From Solirubrobacterales bacterium (GTDB taxonomy: Bacteria; Actinomycetota; Thermoleophilia; Solirubrobacterales; Solirubrobacteraceae), in NCBI GenBank assembly GCA_027315115.1, contig DAHUYQ010000008.1, positions 1 through 32,416 on the forward strand: a stretch of DNA of 32,416 nt, in the 5' to 3' direction. Below the pieces are notes generated by a model that ran no database searches, was not told where the DNA came from, and saw only the letters and a list, made by a program, of their open reading frames with translations. Position 1 is the stretch's first letter; each line of letters begins with the position of its first letter. Made by a program: the position numbers and the translations under genes. Positions 6,762-15,000 of the stretch are shown here, piece by piece.

Positions 6762-7044
6762 TGAGCACCCGACGCCCCTGGCCGTCGGCGCTTGCTCGCA
6801 GCACGGTGCGCAGCGCCTGAGCGGTGCGTCCGCCGCGACCGATCACCTTGCCGTAGTCGTCGTCGGCGACGCTCAGCTCCAGCAGGATCGTCTCGTCCTC
6901 TTCGTCGAAGCGCTCGACCACGACCTCGTCGGGGTGGTCGACCAGCCCGCGAGCAAGGTAGGTGAGCAGGTCCTCGACCGGGCGTGAGCCGCTGCGGGCT
7001 CGCGCGTCCGCGCCGCCGGCCCCATGCTGCTCCTGCCTGGACAA
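6745..7044 (-). CDS. khpA: KH-domain RNA-binding protein KhpA
   Basis: Small KH-domain protein that in other bacteria partners KhpB (Jag/EloR) and binds many RNAs. The 77-residue family core 'VEDLLTYLARGLVDHPDEV' to the C-terminus carries the KH loop 'GKVIGRGGRTAQALR' (residues 65-79) and ends 'RRVLIDIVD'. The start is the TTG at 7042-7044, preceded by GAGAGGGGAGC; it lies 14 bases after the rpsP stop and gives 99 residues with a 22-residue basic leader. The position between rpsP and rimM is the standard one. The longer upstream frame overlaps rpsP and is not used. Confidence 0.9.
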   Translation of the reverse strand: MSRQEQHGAGGADARARSGSRPVEDLLTYLARGLVDHPDEVVVERFDEEDETILLELSVADDDYGKVIGRGGRTAQALRTVLRASADGQGRRVLIDIVD

Positions 7045-7058
7045 GGGGCGCTCCCCTC

Positions 7059-7316
7059 TCAGGCCCGGCCGGCCGGACCTATGCCCTGGATGCGCAGCAG
7101 CTTGGCGACGGCCTCGGAGGGCTGGGCGCCGCGCGCCAGCCAGGTGCGGGCGCGCTCCTCGTCGATCACGATCGTGGATGGGCTGGTCTGTGCGTCGTAG
7201 TGGCCGAGCGTCTCGATCACGCGCCCGTCGCGCGGAGAGCGCTGGTCGGCCACGACCACCCGCCACTTCGGATCCTTTCTGCCGCCCACCCGCGTGAGCC
7301 TAAGCCTGACTGACAC
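7059..7316 (-). CDS. rpsP: 30S ribosomal protein S16
   Basis: S16 is an early assembly protein of the 30S subunit. The 85-residue sequence begins 'MSVRLRLTRVGGRKDPKWR', contains 'VVADQRSPRDGRVIETLGHYDA' and ends 'LLRIQGIGPAGRA', all typical. The start is GTG 7314-7316 with AGAGGA 4-5 bases upstream; upstream in-frame ATG codons would add a Cys/Ala-rich stretch foreign to S16. It leads the rpsP-khpA-rimM-trmD run and lies 201 bases after the ffh stop, a gap that may hold its own promoter. Confidence 0.95.
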   Translation of the reverse strand: MSVRLRLTRVGGRKDPKWRVVVADQRSPRDGRVIETLGHYDAQTSPSTIVIDEERARTWLARGAQPSEAVAKLLRIQGIGPAGRA

Positions 7317-7517
7317 GTAGTCCTCTCTGATGAGTTTCCACGCCGCGGCTGCCGCAGCGTCATTGCCGGAAGCGCAACAGCTTAGCGGCTGCGCGCCTCC
7401 GGCCGCGAGCGGGGCGCCACGGATGGGCCTGCGCAACCCGGTCGGCGCAGGCCACCGCGACCGCTTAGCGCACCTGCCGCATCCGCGCGACCGGGCGCGT
7501 CAGCACACCCAGGCGCA

Positions 7518-8885
7518 TCACCGCGCCTGCCGCATCAGCGCGCCGATGTCGGGCATCTTGCCGCGACCGACCTGGCGCATCACCTTTCGCATCTGGGCGA
7601 ACTGCTTGATCAGGCGCGAGACCTGTTGGACATTGGTGCCCGATCCCTTGGCGATCCGCAGCCGGCGCGAGCCGTTGATGCTCTCCGGTCTGCGTCGCTC
7701 CTCCGGGGTCATCGCGAGGATGATCGCCTGCAGCCTGTCGAGCTCGCGCTCGTCCACGTTCATGTTGCGAAGCTGGTGGCCACCGAGGCCGGGGATCATG
7801 CCGAGCAGGCTGGTCAGCGGCCCCATCCGCCTGATCGTCTTGAGCTGATCCAGGAAGTCGTCGAGCCCGAACTCGTTGCGGCGCAGCTTGCGCTGCAGAT
7901 CGATCGCCTGCTTCTCGTCGAACTCGCGCTCGGCCGTCTCGATCAAGCTCATCACGTCGCCCATGCCGAGGATCCGCTGGGCGATCCGGTCGGGGTGGAA
8001 GCGCTCGAAGTCCTCCAGGCGCTCGCCGGTGGAAGCGAACAGGATCGGCTTGCCGGTCACCGCCAGCACCGAGAGCGCGGCGCCGCCGCGGGCGTCTCCA
8101 TCCAGCTTGCTCATCACCACGCCGTCGAAGGCGACCGCCTCCGCGAAGCTCTCGGCCACACCGACCGCGTCCTGGCCGGTCATCGCGTCGAGCACCAGCA
8201 GCACGTCGTCGGGATTGACCGCCTCGCGGATCCGCACGAGCTCGGCCATCAGGTCCTCGTCGATGTGCAGGCGCCCGGCGGTGTCTACGATCAGCACGTC
8301 CTTGCCGTCCCGCGTGGCCTGCTCGAGCGCCCAGGAGGCGATCTGGACCGGATCGCGGTCGGTGCCCTGCTGGTAGACGGTCGCGCCGGCCTGGGCGCCG
8401 ACCTTGACGAGCTGGTCCACGGCGGCGGGGCGGTAGACGTCGCAGGCCGCCAGCGCGACCGCCGAGCCGTGCTCCTCGCGAAGATGGCGCGCGAGCTTGG
8501 CCGTCGCGGTCGTCTTGCCCGAGCCCTGCAGCCCGGCCATCAGGATCACCGTCGGGGGACGCGAAGCGAAGCGCAGGCGCTGCGCCGGCGCGGCCTCGCC
8601 GTCCGCCCCGCCGGGCGGAGTCGCGCCCATCAGCTCCGCGAGCGCGTCGGCGACGAGCTTGATGACCTGCTGGGCGGGGTTGAGCTTGCCCACCACATCG
8701 GCGCCCAGGCAGCGCTGCTTGACGTCGGCGGTGAAGGTGCGCACCACCTTGAAGTTGACGTCGGCCTCCAGCAGCGCCAGGCGGATCTCACGCATCGCCG
8801 CGTCGATGTCCGCCTCGGTCAGGGTGCCGTGCCTCCGCACGTCGGACAGCGTGGCCTGCAGCTTCTCTGAGAGGGCGTCGAACAT
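7518..8885 (-). CDS. ffh: Signal recognition particle protein Ffh
   Basis: Ffh is the SRP GTPase that binds signal sequences and docks with FtsY at the membrane. The N domain (1 to about 90) is followed by the G domain with P-loop 'GLQGSGKTT' (118-126), 'DTAGR' (201-205) and 'SKLDGDARGG' (259-268), then the methionine-rich M domain (about 310-455) with 'MGPLTSLLGMIPG' and the SRP RNA-binding 'GSGTNVQQVSRLIKQF'. At 455 residues it has normal length. A short Gly/Ala-rich linker (90-104) sits between the N and G parts. It is close to its receptor gene ftsY, with only the SPFH and NfeD genes between. No SRP RNA gene is seen in the window. Confidence 0.97.
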   Translation of the reverse strand: MFDALSEKLQATLSDVRRHGTLTEADIDAAMREIRLALLEADVNFKVVRTFTADVKQRCLGADVVGKLNPAQQVIKLVADALAELMGATPPGGADGEAAPAQRLRFASRPPTVILMAGLQGSGKTTATAKLARHLREEHGSAVALAACDVYRPAAVDQLVKVGAQAGATVYQQGTDRDPVQIASWALEQATRDGKDVLIVDTAGRLHIDEDLMAELVRIREAVNPDDVLLVLDAMTGQDAVGVAESFAEAVAFDGVVMSKLDGDARGGAALSVLAVTGKPILFASTGERLEDFERFHPDRIAQRILGMGDVMSLIETAEREFDEKQAIDLQRKLRRNEFGLDDFLDQLKTIRRMGPLTSLLGMIPGLGGHQLRNMNVDERELDRLQAIILAMTPEERRRPESINGSRRLRIAKGSGTNVQQVSRLIKQFAQMRKVMRQVGRGKMPDIGALMRQAR

Positions 8886-8897
8886 CGGCCGTTCAGC

Positions 8898-9839
8898 CTA
8901 GTCCTGCGGCGGCCGCTTCGCGGCGGCGGGAAGCTGGGCGTCGCCGTGCGCGCCGCCCGAGCCGGGGCTCTCGCCGCGCCCGGCCAGCGCCTGGCCGATC
9001 CCGCCGAAGGCCTGTGCGAACTCGGAGGGAACCACGAACACCTTGTTGGCGTCTCCTTCCGCGAGCTGCGGCAGCATCTGCAGGTACTGATAGCTGAGCA
9101 GCGCGCGGTCAGGCTTGCCCTCGTGAATCGCTTTGAAGACTGTGTCGATCGCCTGCGCGTCGCCCTCGGCCTTCAGGATCGCGGACTGCTTTTCGCCTTC
9201 GGCCTCCAGCACGGCCGCCTGCTTCTGGCCTTCGGCGGTCAGGATCGCCGCCTGGCGCTCGCCTTCGGCGGTCAGGATCGCGGCGCGGCGGTCGCGCTCG
9301 GCGCGCATCTGCTTCTCCATCGCGGTGCGGATGTCAGGCGGCGGGTCCACCGACTTGATCTCCACCCTGTTGATCCTGATCCCCCACTTGCCGGTCGCCT
9401 CGTCCAGCACGGTGCGCAGCTCGGCGTTGACGTTCTCCCTGGCGGTCAGCGTCGCCTCCAGCGTCAGGCCGCCGATCACGTTTCTGAGCGTGGTGACGGT
9501 GAGCTGCTCGATCGCCTGCAGCGGGCTTGCGACTTCGTAGGTGGCCGATCTGGGGTCGGTGATCGTGAAGTAGAGGACGGTCTCGATCGCGACGACCACG
9601 TTGTCGTCGGTGATCACGGACTGGGGCGAGAAGTTGACGACCTGCTCGCGCAGGTCCACGAGCGGGCGCACCCTTTCGACGAACGGCGTGACGACCGCCA
9701 GCCCCGGCTCCAGGGTGCGGTGGTAGCGGCCAAGGCGCTCCACGACCCCGGCGCGCGCCTGGGGAATGATCCTGATCGCCCTCGACGCGACGAACAGCGC
9801 GAAGATCACGACCACCACGGCGACTATCAATGCGACCAT
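8898..9839 (-). CDS. SPFH / band 7 membrane protein (paraslipin-like)
   Basis: Stomatin-like scaffold of the membrane, of the QmcA/paraslipin type that forms oligomers and is often paired with NfeD. Residues 1-19 are one membrane helix. The SPFH domain runs from about 25 to 180 ('RAGVVERLGRYHRTLEPGL', 'FSPQSVITDDN', 'ALYFTITDP'-like segment and 'EATGKWGIRINRVEIKSV'). Residues 184-227 hold four 11-residue repeats of the form R/K-Q-A-A-I-L-x-A-E-G-x, a regular right-handed coiled coil. The tail is Gly-rich. It starts at ATG 9839, 18 bases after the NfeD gene, with AAAGGA upstream. The two genes form a typical NfeD-SPFH pair inserted between ftsY and ffh. Confidence 0.9.
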   Translation of the reverse strand: MVALIVAVVVVIFALFVASRAIRIIPQARAGVVERLGRYHRTLEPGLAVVTPFVERVRPLVDLREQVVNFSPQSVITDDNVVVAIETVLYFTITDPRSATYEVASPLQAIEQLTVTTLRNVIGGLTLEATLTARENVNAELRTVLDEATGKWGIRINRVEIKSVDPPPDIRTAMEKQMRAERDRRAAILTAEGERQAAILTAEGQKQAAVLEAEGEKQSAILKAEGDAQAIDTVFKAIHEGKPDRALLSYQYLQMLPQLAEGDANKVFVVPSEFAQAFGGIGQALAGRGESPGSGGAHGDAQLPAAAKRPPQD

Positions 9840-9857
9840 CTGAGACCCGGTTCCTTT

Positions 9858-10289
9858 CTAGTGCATCACGAGCGCGGTCGCGCCTTTGATTTCGATCACC
9901 TGGACCCGCTCGCCGGGGTCGATCACCTCGTCCTCGTCGTAGCTGCGCGCCGTCCACACCTCGCCGTCGATCTTCACGCAGCCGACGCCTTCGCGGTTGG
10001 CGATCCGCTCCAGCACGATCGCGTCGCGTCCGACGAGCGCCGCGGCCCCGGAGCGGATCGCCGGCGCCTGGCGATGGCGTCTGGCGGCCAGCGGCCGCAG
10101 CATCGCCAGCACGAGCAGCGAGACGAGCGCGAAGACGATCAGGCTGACGGCTGCTCCCGCGCCCGCAAAGCTCAGGACCGCCCCGATCACGGCGCCAAGG
10201 GCGAACGGCCCCAAGAAGAAGCCGCCCGTGTGCATCTCGCCTATTCCGAACAGGCATGCCGCTACGAGGAGGACGATCCCTGCGCCCAT
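9858..10289 (-). CDS. NfeD-like membrane protein
   Basis: Short-form NfeD of 143 residues. Hydrophobic helices fill residues 1-70 ('IVLLVAACLFGIGEMHTGGFF', then two more segments ending 'LVLAMLRPLAA'). The C-terminal soluble part, from about 85, is the OB-fold domain: 'LVGRDAIVLERI', 'GCVKIDGEVWTAR' and 'GERVQVIEIKGATALV'. The N-terminal serine protease domain of long NfeD is absent, which is normal for the form paired with stomatin-like proteins. It lies directly upstream of the SPFH gene and probably works with it in membrane microdomain organisation. Confidence 0.88.
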   Translation of the reverse strand: MGAGIVLLVAACLFGIGEMHTGGFFLGPFALGAVIGAVLSFAGAGAAVSLIVFALVSLLVLAMLRPLAARRHRQAPAIRSGAAALVGRDAIVLERIANREGVGCVKIDGEVWTARSYDEDEVIDPGERVQVIEIKGATALVMH

Positions 10290-10311
10290 AATGGCGATTA
10301 TCGCACCGCGG

Positions 10312-10402
10312 GCGCGCGGAGCCTCACTCGGCGGCGATCAGGCGCTCACTCGGCCGTGATCAGCGCGCGCGGAGCCTCACTCGGCCGTGATCAGCGCGCG
10401 CG
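10312..10402. repeat. Tandem copies of the ftsY 3' end
   Basis: A 26-bp sequence covering the ftsY stop codon and last codons (10377-10402) is repeated without change at 10346-10371, 31 bases away and outside the gene. A third, diverged copy starts at 10324, and 'gcgcgcggagcc' recurs at 10312 and 10365. The period is about 31 bp for the outer pair of exact copies. The extra copies lie in the ftsY-NfeD gap. Confidence 0.85.
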
Positions 10403-11363
10403 CGAACTCGTCGGGGTCGAAGGGCCGCAGGTCCTCCAGCGCCTCGCCGACCCCGATCAGCTTCACCGGGATCTTCAGCTCCCTGGCGATCGCCAGCGCG
10501 ATGCCGCCGCGCGCGGTGCCGTCGAGCTTGGTCAGCACCACGCCGCCGACCGGGATCGTCTCGGCGAACATCTTGGCTTGGAGCAGGCCGTTCTGGCCGG
10601 TCGTGGCGTCGATCGTCAGCAGCGTCTCGTGCGGGGCGCCGTCGAGCTGGCGAGAGATCACCCTGCCGACCTTGCCCAGCTCGTTCATCAGGTCGGCCTT
10701 GTTGTGCAGGCGGCCCGCGGTGTCCACGATCGCCACGTCGAAGCCCTGCGACTGGGCCGTCGCGATCGTCTCGAAGGCCACCGCGCCGGGGTCCGAGCCC
10801 TCCGGCCCGGTGACGATCTCGCAGCCGGCGCGCTGCGCCCAGCCTTCGAGTTGCTCGGCGGCGGCGGCGCGGAAGGTGTCGGCGGCGCCGAGCAGCACCT
10901 TCTTGCCGAGCTCGCGCTGCAGATGCCAGGCGAGCTTGCCGATCGTGGTCGTCTTGCCCGTGCCGTTGACCCCGACGGCCATGATCACGGTCGGGCGCGA
11001 GCGGATGTCGATCGTGCCCTCCCCCACCTTCGCGGTGTCAGCGAGCAGCGCGATCAGGCGCTCGGAGAGCTCGGGCCCACTGGAGAGCCGCCCCTCGCCG
11101 GCCTCGCGCTCGAGCTCGGCGACGACCGCGGCGGTCGTGGCCACGCCGACGTCGGCCATGATCAGCGCCTCCTCCAGGCGTTCCCAGGTCTCGTCGTCGA
11201 GGCTCTGGAAGAGTGTGGCCTGGATCTCGCCCGAAAGCGCCTGCCTGGTCTTGGACAGGCTCGTGCGCAAGCGCCGCAGGAACCCCACGCGCTGCTCGGC
11301 GTCGGGCTCGGGCGCAGAGGCGCCGTTGTCGGTGATGAAGAGATCGCTCCACTGCCGTGCCAT
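10377..11363 (-). CDS. ftsY: SRP receptor FtsY
   Basis: FtsY is the membrane-associated GTPase that receives Ffh with its ribosome cargo. The N domain (about 25-110) is followed by the G domain with 'GVNGTGKTTTIGKLA' (131-145), 'DTFRAAAAEQL', 'DTAGRLHNK' (214-222) and 'LTKLDGTARGG' (278-288). It is 328 residues; the acidic A domain of long FtsY forms is reduced to about 25 residues, as in many Gram-positive bacteria. It starts at ATG 11363. A plus-strand toxin pair separates it from smc, the gene it normally follows. The last six codons and stop are part of a tandem repeat. Confidence 0.96.
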   Translation of the reverse strand: MARQWSDLFITDNGASAPEPDAEQRVGFLRRLRTSLSKTRQALSGEIQATLFQSLDDETWERLEEALIMADVGVATTAAVVAELEREAGEGRLSSGPELSERLIALLADTAKVGEGTIDIRSRPTVIMAVGVNGTGKTTTIGKLAWHLQRELGKKVLLGAADTFRAAAAEQLEGWAQRAGCEIVTGPEGSDPGAVAFETIATAQSQGFDVAIVDTAGRLHNKADLMNELGKVGRVISRQLDGAPHETLLTIDATTGQNGLLQAKMFAETIPVGGVVLTKLDGTARGGIALAIARELKIPVKLIGVGEALEDLRPFDPDEFARALITAE

Positions 11364-11415
11364 CGGCGGACGAGACTATCTCAGTAATGCTGCACCGGAT
11401 GGCGCGAATCAAACG

Positions 11416-11444
11416 TGTACGGCGCACGGGCAAGCCCCTACACT
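11416..11444 (+). promoter_or_regulatory. Possible promoter of the second PIN toxin pair
   Basis: TACACT at 11439-11444 resembles a -10 box and lies 16 bases before the antitoxin ATG. TGTACG at 11416-11421, 17 bases upstream, matches the -35 consensus at only three of six positions. An AGAGG ribosome binding site sits 4 bases before the ATG. The assignment is tentative. Confidence 0.25.
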
Positions 11445-11460
11445 TCGGCTCAGAGGCCAC

Positions 11461-11643
11461 ATGACGCCAGAGCCAGCGGCAAGCAACGATCACATCGAGC
11501 GGGCGAACACCCAGTTCTGGAATCCTCCTTCGCTGGAGGAGCTGATGGCCGATGTCGCGCCACTGAAGTCGAATGAGCACTTCGACATCCCCGACGTGAC
11601 CGAAGAGGAGTGGGACGCGTTCATGGCGGCACTCGACGAGTGA
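11461..11643 (+). CDS. Small acidic protein, probable antitoxin of the PIN toxin
   Basis: A 60-residue protein starting at ATG 11461 with AGAGG 4 bases upstream. Its stop overlaps the next start in a GTGA. It has no DNA-binding fold that I can see. The C-terminal half is acidic with aromatic residues ('HFDIPDVTEEEWDAFMAALDE'), the sort of segment VapB-type antitoxins use to wrap around the PIN active site. The N-terminal half ('FWNPPSLEELMADVAPL') may be a second binding helix. Being so short and lacking an obvious DNA-binding domain, it may not autoregulate like classic VapB. The role is inferred from overlap, size and charge. Confidence 0.6.
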   Translation: MTPEPAASNDHIERANTQFWNPPSLEELMADVAPLKSNEHFDIPDVTEEEWDAFMAALDE

Positions 11644-12068
11644 TCGCAACCGTACTCGTCGACACGAATGTGTTCACGGCACGCTTGCGGGAGCGCTCAC
11701 TGCTAGCCACAAGCTACGCCAAGCACCTCTTCGGTCACCGCCTCGCCGTCGCTCCCCAGACCGTCGCCGAGGCCCGCTACGGCGCGCTGAGCGCCGGCTG
11801 GGGACACGCTCGCACAGAGAGGTTGTCGCGGCTGATCGCTCGCGCGCGCATCCTGCCGGTCGACATCGACACGACTGAGACAGTCGCGAGGCTGCGCGAC
11901 GAATGTCGTCAGATCGGGCACGGCCTGCACCAGCGCCACCACAACGCCGACCTCTGGATTGCGGCCACTGCGATCCGCTGGCACATACCCCTCGTGGCGC
12001 ATGACGCGGTCTTTGCCGGCTGTCCCGGCCTCGAGCTCCGGACGGAGCTCGACACTGCAAACCCTTGA
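11640..12068 (+). CDS. PIN-domain ribonuclease, VapC-like toxin
   Basis: A 142-residue PIN-fold protein starting at GTG 11640. The metal-site acids are in place: D8 in 'VLVDTNVF', E44 in 'TVAEARYG', D104 in 'HNADLWIAATA' and D122 in 'VAHDAVF'. This is the VapC/FitB class of the PIN family, RNases that usually cut tRNA or rRNA. It pairs with the 60-residue gene in front. The gene ends 19 bases before the convergent smc stop, so the pair sits in the ftsY-smc gap on the opposite strand. The insertion between two conserved genes and the opposite strand suggest acquisition by transfer, but no mobile element ends are visible. Confidence 0.85.
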   Translation: MIATVLVDTNVFTARLRERSLLATSYAKHLFGHRLAVAPQTVAEARYGALSAGWGHARTERLSRLIARARILPVDIDTTETVARLRDECRQIGHGLHQRHHNADLWIAATAIRWHIPLVAHDAVFAGCPGLELRTELDTANP

Positions 12069-12087
12069 GATCCGGCGCTGCGGCCCC

Positions 12088-15000
12088 TCAGGCCGCCTCA
12101 AGCTTGGGCGCGGCGGCGTCGTCGGCGGCCTGCCCCTCCTGCGCCTCGGGCGGCAGGCGGCGGGAGATCACCTTGGAGACGCCGTCGCCGCCCATCGAGA
12201 CGCCGTAGAGCCAGTCGGCGGCCTCCATCGTGCGCTTCTGGTGGGTGATGACGATGAACTGCGCCTGGTCGCGGTGGCGGCGCACGAGCGCCAGGAAGCG
12301 GTCGAGGTTGAGGTCGTCCAGCGCGGCCTCGACCTCGTCCAGGATGTAGAAGGGGCACGGCTTGGCCAGGAAGACGGCGAACAGGAACGCCAGCGCGGTC
12401 ATCGACTTCTCCCCGCCGGAGAGCAGCGAGAGGCGCTTGGCGGACTTGCCGGCCGGCGTTATCTCTATCTCCACGCCCTGCAGCGCATCCTGCTCGCTCC
12501 CCTCCTCCTCCTCTCCCTGATCATTGGCCTCACGGTCCGCGGCGCCCTCCGCCTCGGCGGCGTCCTGCGGGGGCTGGCCGCCGATCACCGGCTTCTGCGC
12601 GGGCTCTTCGCTGACCAGGCGCAGTCGTCCGCTGCCGCCCGGGAAGACCTCTTTGGCCAGTTCCTCGAAGTTGCGCGCGGCGGCTTCGAAGGTCTGCTGG
12701 AAGGTCTCCTGGATCTGGCGGTCGGTGTCGCGGATCAGCGTGCGCAGCTCGCGCAGGGCGGTCTCCAGGTCCGCTCGCCGCGTCTCCAGCTCCTCCACGT
12801 GGGCCAGCGCCTCGGCGTACTCCTCCTGTGCCAGCGGGTTGACCGGGCCGAGCTGCTCGCGCCTGCGCGCCAACCGCTGCAGACGGGCCTGGAGCTCCTG
12901 CGCCTCCTGCTCGTCAAGCGGCTCCTCGCTCTCCGGCGAGGGCTGCTCGATCTGCAGGCCCTCGGCGACCGCGGCAAGCTCAAGGTCGATCTCGGCCACG
13001 GCGTCGCGCAGGCGCTGAGCGGCGACCTCGGCGGCGGTCACCGCCTCGCCTTCGCGTCGCAGCGCCGTCTGGATGTCGGCCTCCTCGGCGGCGCAGGAGC
13101 GCAGCTCGGCGGCCATCTGCTCGCCTGCCTCGCTGTCGGCGGCCAGCAGATCCTCGAGCTCCTTCACTCGCGCGGCGACCGCCACCCGCGCCGACTCGAT
13201 CGCGCTCGCGAGGCGCTGCGCGCCGGGCGCGAGCTCTTCGTCGGCGGCGCGCTGGGCCGCAAGCATCAGCGTGCGCCGGGCGCGCTCCTGCCGTTCGCGC
13301 TCGATCCGCTGCGCCTGACGGCGCTCTGCCGCCAGCTCGCCCTCGAGCTGGGCGCGGCGGACGGCCAGCGGCCCATCCTGCGGCGCGCTGCGACGGCGCT
13401 CCATCACCCACTTGGCGCGGCGCTCCTCCTCCCGCGCCTCCCCCAGCGCACGCTCGGCTTCGCGCAGCAGCCGCTCGCCCTGCTCGCGCTGCCCGTCGGC
13501 CTCGCGCACGGCTTGTAGCGCTACCTCCACTGCGGCCTGCGCGGTCTGCTCCGCCTGCGCGGCCTGCTCGGTGGCCGCGATCAGCCGGTCGCGCTCGTTG
13601 CGCATCGCGAGCACCCGGTCGGCGCCGCCCTCGGCGACCTGGCGCACCTCGCGGAGATGCGAGAACCAGACGCGCCCGGCGCGCGTGACCGCGACGCCCG
13701 TGAACGTCTCGGGCAGGTCGTCCAGGCTCTCCACCAGCCATGCGTCGGCGAGCAGCCGGCGGGCGAGCGCCACCGTCGCGTCGGGGCCGCTGAGCAGCTC
13801 CGCGAGCGCCCGTGCCCCGGGGGTGGGCGGCTCGCCGGTCGTGAGATGGGCGCCGGGCACCGCGCCAGCGCCGGGCGCCGCGCCAGCGCCGGATCCGGCA
13901 ACAGCGCCGGGCGCCGCGTCAACGCGGAGCGCGGCATCGGAGCCCGCCCCGGCGCCGCCCACGATCAGCGCGCTGCCGCCGTCGGGGCCGGCGCTGTCCA
14001 GCAGCCGCTTGGCGCCCGCCATGTCCTCCACGAGCGCCGCCTCCAGGCGCCCACCGAGCGCCGCCGCGACCGCGAGCTCGCAGCCCTGCTCGACGCCCAG
14101 CAACTCGCCGAGCGCCTGGATCGTGGATCCATCCGACCCACCCGCCCCGCCCGCGGCGCCGCCGCGCTTGGCCAGCGGATGGGAGTGGCTGCGCAGGAAC
14201 TGGTTGGCGGCGGCGAGCTCGGAGCCGACCTGGGCGGAGGCGCGCCGCGCCTCCTGCGCCGCGCGTTCGCGCTCGCGCATGGCCTCGCGCGCGCGCTCGG
14301 CGCCGGCGTCGGCCTCCCCGCGCGCCTCGCGCGCAGTCTGGGCCTGCTGCTCCAGCTCGGCGGTGCGCGCCGCGGCCTGCTCGCACTGCTGCGCCAGCTC
14401 CGCGAGCTCGCGCTGCAGCGCCTGCTCCTGTTCGGCCAGCAGCTCCGAGAGCGCGTCCTCCAGCGCCTGCAGGCGGTCGGCGTCCTCGTGCTGCTCGCGC
14501 TCCTGGTCCACGAGCGCTTCCAGCGCCTGCAGCTCGCCGGTGGTCTGCTCGATCCGCGCGGCGATCGCCTCGCTGGTCTTGGCGACCTGCTCGGCTCGCA
14601 TCTGCAGGCGCTCGTGGGCGGAGCGAGCGCCGTAGACGCGACGCGAGAGCGCATCACGCTGGCTGGCGCGCTGCGCAAGCGCCTGTTCGGCCTGCGCGCG
14701 CCGCGCCATCACCGCCTCCAGCCGCGCCTGGATCTCGGCCTGGGCATCCCTGGCGCCACGCACCTGCGCCTCGGCCTGGCCCAGCTCCTGGCGGCGCAGC
14801 CGCGCGGCCTCCACCGCGAGCCGCAGCCGGATTTCGAGGCTCTGGCGCTCCAGGCGCTCATGCAGCTCAGCGGCCTCCGCCTGGCGCTTGAGCGGCCGCA
14901 GGCGGCTGCGCGCCTCGCGCTCGACGTCCAGCGCGCGGTCAAGGTTCTCCTCGGTCTTGGCGAGCTTGAGCTGGGCGCGGCGACGACGTCGGCGGTGCTT

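Noticed and set aside
7059..7436. Longer S16 with about 40 extra N-terminal residues
   Set aside because: The GTG at 7316 has a proper ribosome binding site and matches the family start; the upstream extension is unlike any S16.
7467..7544. Possible duplication of the ffh 3' end downstream of its stop, similar to that of ftsY
   Set aside because: Only an 11-base exact match (cctgccgcatc) with loose flanks in a GC-rich region; not distinguishable from chance.
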